21,280 nucleotides of DNA from DATGMS01 sp040905145 (GTDB lineage: Bacteria > Bacteroidota > Bacteroidia > Cytophagales > Cyclobacteriaceae): positions 1 to 21,280 of the forward strand of contig JBBDSC010000184.1 in the NCBI GenBank assembly GCA_040905145.1. The letters run 5' to 3'. Position 1 is the stretch's first letter; every line of letters starts with the position of its first letter. Below, piece after piece: positions 7,768 through 15,178 of the stretch. The notes below the pieces were generated by a model that saw only the letters and a list, made by a program, of their open reading frames with translations, had not been told where the DNA came from and searched no databases. Both the position numbers and the translations under genes were made by a program.

Positions 7768-9246
7768 ATGAAAAATGTTCTTCTATTAACGGATTTATTT
7801 AAAACGAACTTGAAGTGGCTAGCCCTTTTGGGGCCTGGTGTGGCTTTTTTCTTTTCTTCATGTGATGACCTGTTGGTGGAAGAACCGAAGTCAGTTACTG
7901 AAGAAAATTTCTACAACACGGCAGAGGAAGTGGAAACTGCCGCCAATGCCATTTATTCCCCTTTACGTACGGAAAACCAACTTACCTATATTTCCACATT
8001 GGAAACACATACCGATTATGGTTATGGCCGGGGGAGTTTCGCGCAGTTTAACGATTTTCAAGGTTTAAATACGAACAATATTAACCGGGTTGAAGGCTAT
8101 TGGAATGCCTTTTATCTCAGTATTCGAAATGCCAATTTGGTGATTCAAAATGCCCCCAATGGAAATAACATTAGCCAAGAAGACATTGATAAATATGTGG
8201 GAGAGGCAAAGTTTATGAGGGCATTTTCCTATTTCCATTTGGTAAGAAACTGGGGGGAATTACCCTTAAGAACAGAGGCTAATATTAGGGAACTGGAGGT
8301 GAGGAAAAGTTCAGTGGCAGAAATTTATGAGTTGATCCTTTCAGATTTGATAGAAGCAGAGATGAATTTGCCCGAAGACCAGGAGCTGTTGGGAAGACCC
8401 ACTCAATTTGCCGCCAAAACACTCTTGGCAGATGTTTACCTGGAATTGGAGCGATTTGACGAAGCGGCTGATAAGGCTGATGAGGTCATGCAATCCGGAA
8501 AATATTCCTTGGTTCCGGTAGCTGTTACCGATGATTTTCAGAAAATTTTCGGTCCGGAGGTGATAACCACCCCAGAAGAAGTTTTTTACCTCAAGTTTGT
8601 CCGTCAACCAGGGCAGGGAAATTATTTGCCCTGGGTGTATAATCATCCCAGTACGGGCCTTTACAGCTTTGGTGGATCCTATGCCATATACAGTGATGCC
8701 AGCGATCCTTTTTATAAAAATTGGGATGACAATGATCTCCGTAAATGGATGTGGGACATGGTTGATTTTGGGTTGGGGGATTCCACACTTGTCAGTAGGA
8801 AATTTATTGATCAGCAGGCCATCGGGGACAATGATGCAGGGAATGATTTTCCCGTCTACCGTTATTCGGAAGTGCTGCTGATTTATGCAGAAGCCGCCAG
8901 CAGGGCTGCAGGTGGTCCCACCGCGCAAGCAATGGAAGCCTTGAACCAAGTGCATAGAAGGGCCTATGGGCAAGACCCTACCACTCCTTCATCTTTGGAT
9001 TTTATGTTAAGTGATTTTAATGGGGCTTCATTCCTTGACCTTATTGTACAGGAAAGGGGCTATGAATTTCAGTTTGAGGGAAAACGATGGCTAGACTTAA
9101 AACGTACGGACAAAGCCCAGGAGGTGTTAATGGAAAACAGGGGGATCACCATTGCGGAAAGCCATTATCTATGGCCTATTCCCGCTTCCGAATTGGAACA
9201 CAATACAGCGCTTGACCCTGCCACTGACCAAAATCCCGGGTATTGA
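7768..9246 (+). CDS. SusD/RagB-family surface nutrient-binding lipoprotein
   Basis: A 492-residue SusD-like lipoprotein that caps the SusC barrel and binds the incoming substrate at the cell surface. The signal peptide ends in a lipobox-like FFFSSC with Cys32 as the lipidated residue. The N-terminal SusD helices follow (VTEENFYNTAEEVETAANAI, about 38-57), with TPR-like regions such as KFMRAFSYFHLVRNWGELPL and AAKTLLADVYLELERFDEAA. The C-terminal RagB/SusD signature EGKRWLDLKRTDKAQ and the ending typical of the family (PIPASELEHN near the end, then DQNPGY) are present. Length is normal. It is co-transcribed with susC (54-base gap, no terminator). The stop lies only 15 bases from the remnant of a minus-strand higA, so this junction marks a past rearrangement. 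Substrate cannot be predicted from sequence because no degradative enzyme is next to it. Confidence 0.95.
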   Translation: MKNVLLLTDLFKTNLKWLALLGPGVAFFFSSCDDLLVEEPKSVTEENFYNTAEEVETAANAIYSPLRTENQLTYISTLETHTDYGYGRGSFAQFNDFQGLNTNNINRVEGYWNAFYLSIRNANLVIQNAPNGNNISQEDIDKYVGEAKFMRAFSYFHLVRNWGELPLRTEANIRELEVRKSSVAEIYELILSDLIEAEMNLPEDQELLGRPTQFAAKTLLADVYLELERFDEAADKADEVMQSGKYSLVPVAVTDDFQKIFGPEVITTPEEVFYLKFVRQPGQGNYLPWVYNHPSTGLYSFGGSYAIYSDASDPFYKNWDDNDLRKWMWDMVDFGLGDSTLVSRKFIDQQAIGDNDAGNDFPVYRYSEVLLIYAEAASRAAGGPTAQAMEALNQVHRRAYGQDPTTPSSLDFMLSDFNGASFLDLIVQERGYEFQFEGKRWLDLKRTDKAQEVLMENRGITIAESHYLWPIPASELEHNTALDPATDQNPGY

Positions 9247-9261
9247 GAGGAAGAGTAAAAT

Positions 9262-9376
9262 TTAGTCCGGCCTGGCTACTTCACGGAACGGTAGTTTTTG
9301 CCCTGTCTCCTCCCAAATTCCTTCTATTGTTTCCCGTATCAATTCGCCAGGGTGGGCGGGGTTAAAACATTGTCAT
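9262..9376 (-). pseudogene. higA: Remnant of higA antitoxin (XRE family), frameshifted and truncated
   Basis: Minus-strand ATG at 9376 gives MTMF followed by a stop at 9362-9364. Removing one base from the T-run just before the stop restores MTMFNPAHPGELIRE and on through TIEGIWEETGQK to EVARPD, ending at 9262-9264. The NPAHPGE...RE opening is the standard N-terminus of HigA-type antitoxins, which continue with a helix-turn-helix of about 60 further residues. That helix-turn-helix is missing here: the reading stops 15 bases from the end of susD. The start is 13 bases after the higB stop, the normal higB-higA spacing. Family assignment rests on motif recall; the broken state is seen directly. 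Confidence 0.8.
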
Positions 9377-9389
9377 AATATTTGCTTAT

Positions 9390-9527
9390 TTAATGATAAT
9401 CAGTGTAATTCACGTCGGTTGCATTCTCTCCATCAAACCGGAAAATGATTCGGAAATTCCCAGTCACTCTCACCGAATAAAACCCTTTTAAATCGCCAGA
9501 TAACGAATGAAAGTAACCTGAAAAGTA
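9390..9527 (-). pseudogene. higB: Remnant of higB toxin (RelE-like), C-terminal half only
   Basis: From 9527 down to a stop at 9390-9392 the minus strand reads 45 codons. They include SLSGDLKGFYSVRVTGNF, RIIFRFDGENATDV and the ending NYTDYH. This closely matches the C-terminal half of HigB/plasmid-maintenance killer ribonucleases, whose typical pattern is H.L.GDLKG.WSV.V.GNWRI.FRF..GDA.DV...DYH in a protein of about 92 residues. An in-frame stop (9528-9530) lies immediately upstream, and no matching N-terminal half is readable in the adjoining AT-rich DNA. The toxin is therefore almost certainly inactive. It is paired with the higA remnant 13 bases downstream. Confidence 0.85.
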
Positions 9528-9585
9528 TCACGTTGCAATATTTTTTTATATAATTATCAAATATGGTTTAGTTAGAATGGAGAAA

Positions 9586-9633
9586 GAATAGTGGAATGGT
9601 GGAAGGTTCCTACCTTCCACTATTCCACCATTC
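9586..9633. terminator. Long near-perfect hairpin after the isomerase gene
   Basis: Arms 9586-9607 and 9612-9633 pair over 22 positions with one A-C mismatch and one G-T pair around a 4-base loop (TCCT). The core is GTGGAAGGT / ACCTTCCAC. The arms are themselves built of GAATRGTGG-like units. It begins 11 bases past the minus-strand stop at 9645 and could end transcription of the isomerase operon, although no strong T-run follows. It may instead be a palindromic repeat element. Confidence 0.6.
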
Positions 9634-9644
9634 CCATTCCGTCC

Positions 9645-10550
9645 CTAAACATCACAGATTTCCACCCCTTCTTTTAAAGAAGCCAGCTTATCTTCCTTGG
9701 CAGGAATAAATTCCTGGGCCACAAAACCTGTATAACCTGTTTCGAGGATTGCCTCCATGATGGCGGGGTAATATAGTTCCTGGGTATGGTCTATTTCATT
9801 CCTGCCCGGTACCCCTCCGGTATGGTAATGGGAAATGTAGGGGTGGAATTTTTTGATGGTGGCAATAACGTCCCCTTCCATGATTTGCATGTGGTAGATA
9901 TCATAAAGCAATTTCATTTTATCCGAACCCACAGCCTGGCACACCTCTGCCCCCCAAGCGGTATGGTCGGCCTGGTAATCTTTATGGTTTACCTTACTGT
10001 TCAGCAATTCCATGCACATGATTACATTATGTTTTTCGGCAATGGGCATAATACGTTTAAGGCCTGCTGCACAATTTTCAATGCCTTTTTTATCATCCAG
10101 GCCCCTTCTGTTCCCAGAAAAGCAAATGATCTGCTTATATCCTGCTTCGGCTACCTTTGGAATAATTTCCTCATAGCTTTTTACCAATTCATCGTGTAAG
10201 GAAGGATCGTTGAAACCTCTTTCTATGCCCATACCCGCGCCTGAGGGCATGGCACAGGTTAGTCCATGTGCTTTTAGTATCGGCCACTCTTTTGGCCCCA
10301 GCAGTTCTATGGAGGTCAAACCAATTTCCTTGGCGGCCTTGCAGAGATCTTCCAGGGGAATACCATCATAGCACCATTTACAGACAGAATGATTGATGCG
10401 CCCATTAAATTCTTGGGGAAGCGCTCTTTCAGCGGCCTGGAGACGATGGGAAAGGAAGGGTGCCACTGCACCAAGAACGAATGTCCCTGCTATTTTTTTT
10501 AGTGACCCCCTTCTAGAGGACAAAATATTGTCTTTTTTCATTTTCGGCAT
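9645..10550 (-). CDS. Tat-exported TIM-barrel sugar isomerase/epimerase, hydroxypyruvate isomerase-like
   Basis: A 301-residue protein of the xylose isomerase-like TIM-barrel superfamily. The N-terminus has a twin-arginine signal (SRRGSLKKIAG, residues 12-22, then a hydrophobic stretch to about 33), so it should be exported folded. Candidate metal ligands follow the family pattern: Glu181 (IMCMELLNSK), Asp207 (LLYDIYHMQ), His233 (ISHYHTGGVPGRNEID) and Glu270 (FVAQEFIP). The closest recognisable pattern is hydroxypyruvate isomerase, but exported homologues of this kind generally have no proven substrate. The start at 10550 or at Met4 (10541) both keep the Tat motif. It begins 16 bases after the stop of the 1022-residue cytochrome lipoprotein gene, so the two are very probably co-transcribed and share a pathway in the cell envelope. 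Confidence 0.85.
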   Translation of the reverse strand: MPKMKKDNILSSRRGSLKKIAGTFVLGAVAPFLSHRLQAAERALPQEFNGRINHSVCKWCYDGIPLEDLCKAAKEIGLTSIELLGPKEWPILKAHGLTCAMPSGAGMGIERGFNDPSLHDELVKSYEEIIPKVAEAGYKQIICFSGNRRGLDDKKGIENCAAGLKRIMPIAEKHNVIMCMELLNSKVNHKDYQADHTAWGAEVCQAVGSDKMKLLYDIYHMQIMEGDVIATIKKFHPYISHYHTGGVPGRNEIDHTQELYYPAIMEAILETGYTGFVAQEFIPAKEDKLASLKEGVEICDV

Positions 10551-10566
10551 ATTTGTTAATAAAACT

Positions 10567-13500
10567 TTAACTTTTTCTTTTTAATGACATGAGGTATTCC
10601 ACTAAATCAACCAGTTCTTCGGTGGTCATGGAATTTTCCAATCCTGCTGGCATCATGGAATTTTCCAATTGTTCCATGGAAATTATATCGCTGGTCTTAA
10701 TGCTGGTGACATTGCCATCGGGCAGCTTAAGATCAATATCTGTTTCTGTTTTACTGGCAATGATTCCCCCTAAGGTACTGCCGTCTTTCATATTTAGCAT
10801 AAAGCCTTCAAAACCAAAGCTTATCCCTGCATCCGGGTGAAGAATGGAAATGTATTGGGCTTCTTTGGAAAGCTTACTTCCAATTTCAGTAAGTTTTGGC
10901 CCATAATCAGTTCCCATGCCCTCTACTTGATGACAAATTGCACAGTTCTGCTTAAAAACCATCATACCATTGTCCTTATCACCTTCCAAAGCAATTAATT
11001 CCTTCATTGGGGGGAGTTTATTTTCTGGATTATCCGTGTCATTTATCTCCAGATAACTTGCCGCTTCTGCCCGGACGCTTTTTCTCCAAGTGTTGCTTAC
11101 TCCATTTATAGCAGAGACTTTTAGGTTTTCAGGAAATTTATTCTCTTTTAGCAGTTCCAACACCCTGTTTTCACCTCCATAACTGCTGCCTAATGAACCC
11201 GCTGCTTCACGTCGGACAGAAAGCGGAGCGGAGGCATTGAAGACCATGTCTTCCAATAATTCCAAGGATTCTTTTGATCCAATCCCCCTGATGGCGATCA
11301 ATATCTTTATGGTCGACTCCTCATCTTGCCGGTTCAATACTTGCCGGATCATTGGAGAACCACCTTGGTTCAGAAGGGTGCTGGCTGCACTTCTTCCTAT
11401 ATTATTGTCACTTTCAGCCAAAGTAAGCGCTAATAATCGCGGGTTTTCTTCTTTTAATTCAAACCTTTGTACCATTTCTACAAATTCGGAAGTGCCTTCT
11501 ATATTATTCAAAACCCCCTGAAGGGCTTTCATGGCTGTAGATGATTGACGTACATAGGAGGGTTCCAGATGGGTGAGCACCAATTTATTCACTTGAGACT
11601 GGTCTTTGTCGTCACCATCCAACATGTTGGCCAAGGCGGTTGATTTTTCTATTCCATTGGGATTGAAATCAAAAGCGCGGAAATAGCGCAACCGTTGATT
11701 GATATCCACTGATGGTTTGGATGCCAAGGAAGCAAGCAAGGGGATTGCTTTACTTGTGCGGGCCCTCCAGACGATATCCTTGTGGGCAGCATCTTCGATG
11801 TCCATATCCCCTACCTTATTTAACCAAGAAGTATAATAGTTGTCCCATTGATTTTCTGCTCCAATACCAAGAGCTTCCAAGTACCAGCGGTCACTTCCGT
11901 CGTGTTTCATGGCCAATTGAGCCCATAGCTCAGCAGTTTCAGGGGCTTGAAGGTTCCGGAGTGCAATGGCACTTTCCCGGCGGACCTGTGCATCCGCATC
12001 ATCCACCAATTGCTTTAGATAAGGGACAAGATCCACTTTTAACTGGCGTGCCGCACGTAAACCTACTATACGGATATCAGGATTGGAATCCTGTATGGCT
12101 TCTTCTATGTATTTTTCCCCTTGGTTCGGTATCTTTGTTAATAACCATAAGGCTCGCGCCCTCATCCTTGGATTTTCATGGGTTTGGAAGAGTTCCGCCA
12201 AATCCTTCTCACTTTCAGTTCCCAAACTATTGAGCTTCTGCCAGGCTTGATACCGAACAGAAAGATTGGGGTTCTGAAGGGCTTCGATGGCACCCGATGT
12301 AGTATTTAGATCTATAACCGGAATGTTATAAGGAGTATCCGGTGGGGCAAGCCTGTAAATTCTTCCTTGGTCGAGGTCTCCTGCTTGGTGCCCTCCCACT
12401 CCCGGGTCGTACCAATCAGAAACGATCAATGAACCATCGGGGGCAATACATACATCTGATGGCCGGAACCATTGGTCCTTATCCCCTTCCATTATATTGA
12501 CTATGGAAGCCTTATATCCGGCCCCATCCTTTGAAACAGGATATGACCTGACCACGTTGGGTCCTGCATCGGAATGGATCATTTGATCCCAAAAGACCTC
12601 CGGCAATAATCTTCCCTCATAGACGACCATTCCGGTTGGGGAGCCTGCGCCAGTTTGTAACAGGTTCGGCACTACACCGGGATCATTAAGATGCCAATGT
12701 TGCTCTGGGATTTCAGCTTCTTTATTGGTCCGGTTGGCGCGCCATCCTGCTCCTGTGATTTCATCAGTATAGCCATAATTGCCATATTCCATGACATAAT
12801 TTATACGTACTCCCCGGTTCCCATCATCATCATTATCAGATTGCCACATGGTCCCATAGGAATCTACTGCCACCTCATAATTGTTCCTGAAGTTTTGGCC
12901 CAACACCTCGAATTCCGTAAAATCGGGATTGCAACGAAATACCAATCCTTGTTTATAGTTTTTTGGAGAGACTTCTTTACCGTTCACATCCTTGATGATA
13001 TTGCCCTGGGCATCTTGGATCTGCCCCCCTTCATTTCCAAAATTAAAGTAAAACTTACCATCAGGTCCAAAGACAAAAGCATGCATGCCGTGATCATGTT
13101 GTTCCCCATCCACACCTTGAAAGATAATCTCTTTTTTATCCGCCTTGTCGTCTCCGTCCGTATCTGTAAAAAGCCATACATAGGGGCTTTGGGAAACAAT
13201 GGCTTGATTGCCCATCACCCAAATGCCCAAGGGGGCATTTAACTCCGGACCCTGATAAAAAACCGTTTCCTTGTCACTTATTCCATCTCCGTTGGTATCT
13301 TCCAAAATCATAATCCTGTCGCCTTCAGGGTTAGGATCGTTGCCGGTAAGAGCTGGACGGTAATTGTATGCTTCGCAAACCCATACCCGCCCTTTGTGGT
13401 CCACATCTATATTAGTGGGATTGGTGATTATCGGCTCTGAAGCAAACAAATTGGCTTCCAGACCTTCTGCTATTTTCAGTCCTTTTAATGCATTCACCGG

Positions 13501-13635
13501 TAGACGCTTATCTTCTTCTGAAAGGGTATCATAAACATCCTCGATACTCTTGTCAGCGGATGATTGACAGGAAGAGAGGAATATAAATACCCAAGCAACA
13601 TAAGCTATAGGATTGCTCCATAAATATTTTTTCAT
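10567..13635 (-). CDS. PVC-type heme-binding lipoprotein: dehydrogenase-like propeller, HEAT repeats, cytochrome c domain
   Basis: A 1022-residue three-part envelope protein. The signal peptide ends in lipobox FLSSC (Cys23). Residues about 48-440 form a soluble-dehydrogenase-like beta-propeller of the membrane-bound dehydrogenase family (GLEANLFASEPIITNPTNID, VWVCEAYNYRP, HDHGMHAFVFGPDGKFYFNFG, IAPDGSLIVSDWYDPGVGG). Residues about 445-860 are alpha-helical HEAT-like repeats (VRYQAWQKL, MRARALWLLTKIP, VRRESAIALRNLQAP). The C-terminus is a PVC-type cytochrome c domain with one CxxCH heme site, CAICH at 898-902, a following MGTDYGPKLTEIG and a likely axial Met around 994-995 (SMMPAG). The family suggests oxidation of a sugar-like substrate with electrons passed to the heme; the actual substrate is unknown. 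It is the first gene of a probable operon with the Tat-exported isomerase. Confidence 0.92.
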   Translation of the reverse strand: MKKYLWSNPIAYVAWVFIFLSSCQSSADKSIEDVYDTLSEEDKRLPVNALKGLKIAEGLEANLFASEPIITNPTNIDVDHKGRVWVCEAYNYRPALTGNDPNPEGDRIMILEDTNGDGISDKETVFYQGPELNAPLGIWVMGNQAIVSQSPYVWLFTDTDGDDKADKKEIIFQGVDGEQHDHGMHAFVFGPDGKFYFNFGNEGGQIQDAQGNIIKDVNGKEVSPKNYKQGLVFRCNPDFTEFEVLGQNFRNNYEVAVDSYGTMWQSDNDDDGNRGVRINYVMEYGNYGYTDEITGAGWRANRTNKEAEIPEQHWHLNDPGVVPNLLQTGAGSPTGMVVYEGRLLPEVFWDQMIHSDAGPNVVRSYPVSKDGAGYKASIVNIMEGDKDQWFRPSDVCIAPDGSLIVSDWYDPGVGGHQAGDLDQGRIYRLAPPDTPYNIPVIDLNTTSGAIEALQNPNLSVRYQAWQKLNSLGTESEKDLAELFQTHENPRMRARALWLLTKIPNQGEKYIEEAIQDSNPDIRIVGLRAARQLKVDLVPYLKQLVDDADAQVRRESAIALRNLQAPETAELWAQLAMKHDGSDRWYLEALGIGAENQWDNYYTSWLNKVGDMDIEDAAHKDIVWRARTSKAIPLLASLASKPSVDINQRLRYFRAFDFNPNGIEKSTALANMLDGDDKDQSQVNKLVLTHLEPSYVRQSSTAMKALQGVLNNIEGTSEFVEMVQRFELKEENPRLLALTLAESDNNIGRSAASTLLNQGGSPMIRQVLNRQDEESTIKILIAIRGIGSKESLELLEDMVFNASAPLSVRREAAGSLGSSYGGENRVLELLKENKFPENLKVSAINGVSNTWRKSVRAEAASYLEINDTDNPENKLPPMKELIALEGDKDNGMMVFKQNCAICHQVEGMGTDYGPKLTEIGSKLSKEAQYISILHPDAGISFGFEGFMLNMKDGSTLGGIIASKTETDIDLKLPDGNVTSIKTSDIISMEQLENSMMPAGLENSMTTEELVDLVEYLMSLKRKS

Positions 13636-13765
13636 TTCTGAAGGTTTAAGGGTTTATTTTAAGTTTAAAAATCAAAGTAAGAATTTATTTTAATTAAAGA
13701 TGAAAGGCCATGGAAATTATTCCAATTTACTTTTTACGCTCTTTCAAAGAGGATGTCCCCAGCAA

Positions 13766-13794
13766 TTAAATGGGTGTAATCCATCTCCATTTAA
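13766..13794. terminator. Possible hairpin downstream of the winged-helix gene
   Basis: TTAAATGG (13766-13773) and CCATTTAA (13787-13794) form a perfect 8-bp stem with a 13-base loop, 10 bases past the stop at 13804 on the minus strand. No T-run follows, so terminator function is only possible. Confidence 0.35.
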
Positions 13795-13803
13795 GTGGGC
13801 ATT

Positions 13804-14055
13804 TCATTTTTCCTGGAAACCCTCCTGATATTTGCTATTGTCAAGGCGGTAGAAAAAAGCTCCTTTTTTTGAATTGCTTTTGTCCTTGTCACTTTCTTTA
13901 ATGAGCATATTGGTAGAGAGCACTTTCCTGGTGAAATTTCTTTTGTCTATCTTGGTTTCATAAAGACATTCATACATGGCCTGTAAGTATGGCAGGGTGA
14001 ATTTTGCCGGGAGCAGTTCAAAAAGGATCGGATGAAGGGCAGAATATTTTATCAT
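13804..14055 (-). CDS. Isolated winged-helix domain of an NrtR-type Nudix regulator (probable truncation)
   Basis: An 83-residue reading frame whose sequence matches only the C-terminal DNA-binding part of Nudix-related transcription regulators. FELLPAKFTLPYLQAMYECL (12-31), LDKRNF-like IDKRNFTRKVL (36-46) and the AFFYRLDNSKY ending (66-76) follow the family pattern FeLLPekFTL..LQ.lYE......DkRNFrrKvL...LYrfD..rY. Intact relatives are about 230 residues with an N-terminal Nudix domain. Here the reading opens almost exactly at the domain boundary, and the 121 bases up to the next gene hold no trace of the Nudix part. It is either a truncated relic or a stand-alone winged-helix protein. The full-length family binds operators in NAD or pentose metabolism genes in response to ADP-ribose or sugar-like ligands; without the Nudix domain, ligand sensing should be lost. 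Confidence 0.65.
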   Translation of the reverse strand: MIKYSALHPILFELLPAKFTLPYLQAMYECLYETKIDKRNFTRKVLSTNMLIKESDKDKSNSKKGAFFYRLDNSKYQEGFQEK

Positions 14056-14176
14056 ATTAACTATTTAAACTGGGGAAGCAGAAAAATAAATAGTTTTGAT
14101 ACCAAATCCTAAGAAGTAGGTAAAAATACATTGACTTTAATAATCTCCCATGTATAGATAAGGATCTGAGTTATGG

Positions 14177-15052
14177 CTACAGATAAACTTTTTGGAATTC
14201 TTCAAAATTATTTACCGGAAGATCCAATTGCATAAATTCCCCAATCATCCTGTAAATATCTGCTTGTCTCTTACCTGTTTTCCTGAGGTGCTGGATGGAA
14301 GTGGCCCCATCTGATTTGGACATTTTTCTATTTTTAGAGTCTGTCATTAAAGAATGATGATAAAAGAGCATGTTTTTAGCATGGGACTTGGGAAGCTTTT
14401 CCGCTAGATAAACTTGGGCAATAGTGGAACCCCTAAGATCGTTACCCCTCACGATAAGATCAATATTATCCTGAATGTCATCCACTACTGAGGTCATTTG
14501 ATAGGCGGGCAATTTATCTTTTCTCCGGACCACAAAGTTGTTGAGAAGAGGGGGAATGGTGGCATTTACCTCCCTGCCTGAAATATCTTTAAATTTAACC
14601 TCTTTATCAGTTACTGTGTTCAGCCGCCAACAGGCATCTTGGTTTTCAAAAGAAACTTGTTTCTTTTTGCAGGTACCGGGATAGGAGCCATCAGTGCTGG
14701 ACCGGCTTATTTTTCTACGTGAGCAGTCGCAGGCAAATAAGTCATTGTTGTTCTTTAAATAATCCAGGGCTTTTTGATAGAGTCCCATCCGGTGGATTTG
14801 GGAGAACTTGGATTTGTACTCCTGGTAATTTCGGGGCCCTTCATCCCATGGAATACCTAAAAAAGTAAGGGTTTGGAAAATATCCTCTACATATTTTTTC
14901 TTCACCCGTTCTTTGTCAATATCATCAATCCTCAACAATATTTTTGCCCCGTTCTGTCTTGCCAAAGCGGCGGTGATGAGAAAGGACATAACATTTCCCA
15001 AATGTATAAAACCACTTGGGGTAGGGGCAATGCGGGTTTTGGTAAACAACAT
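14177..15052 (-). CDS. gluQRS: GluQRS-like glutamyl-tRNA synthetase paralogue (tRNA glutamyl-Q synthetase)
   Basis: A 291-residue class I synthetase of the glutamyl family without an anticodon-binding domain. It has the HIGH-type motif PTPSGFIHLGN (HLGN at 17-20), the RIDDIDKERVKKKYVEDI segment that recognises glutamate, and KMSKS at 243-247. A zinc site of the GluQRS type is present: Cys108 and Cys110 (FACDCSR), Tyr124 and Cys128 (YPGTC), with the same Tyr-Cys spacing as in the E. coli enzyme. Full-length GluRS in this phylum is about 500 residues; this length fits GluQRS, which attaches glutamate to the queuosine base at position 34 of tRNA-Asp. Chemical specificity is inferred, not shown. 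It is monocistronic or weakly linked to the gene upstream (126-base gap). Confidence 0.85.
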   Translation of the reverse strand: MLFTKTRIAPTPSGFIHLGNVMSFLITAALARQNGAKILLRIDDIDKERVKKKYVEDIFQTLTFLGIPWDEGPRNYQEYKSKFSQIHRMGLYQKALDYLKNNNDLFACDCSRRKISRSSTDGSYPGTCKKKQVSFENQDACWRLNTVTDKEVKFKDISGREVNATIPPLLNNFVVRRKDKLPAYQMTSVVDDIQDNIDLIVRGNDLRGSTIAQVYLAEKLPKSHAKNMLFYHHSLMTDSKNRKMSKSDGATSIQHLRKTGKRQADIYRMIGEFMQLDLPVNNFEEFQKVYL

Positions 15053-15178
15053 GGTAGAACGAATAGTGGTCGTAAATTATAATTGGGTGAGTTAAGATGT
15101 ACGTTTCACGCACAGTATGCAAGAGGCCATAAGGACGCTAAACGCATGCGGCCTTTAACACAGGTGAAGATAGGAAAA

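Noticed and set aside
9786..10199. A 137-codon plus-strand frame antisense to the isomerase gene
   Set aside because: Shadow of a gene with a Tat signal and a full metal-binding set; no independent support.
11712..12233. A 173-codon plus-strand frame antisense to the cytochrome lipoprotein
   Set aside because: It overlaps the HEAT-repeat region of an intact 1022-residue gene; composition is that of an antisense frame.
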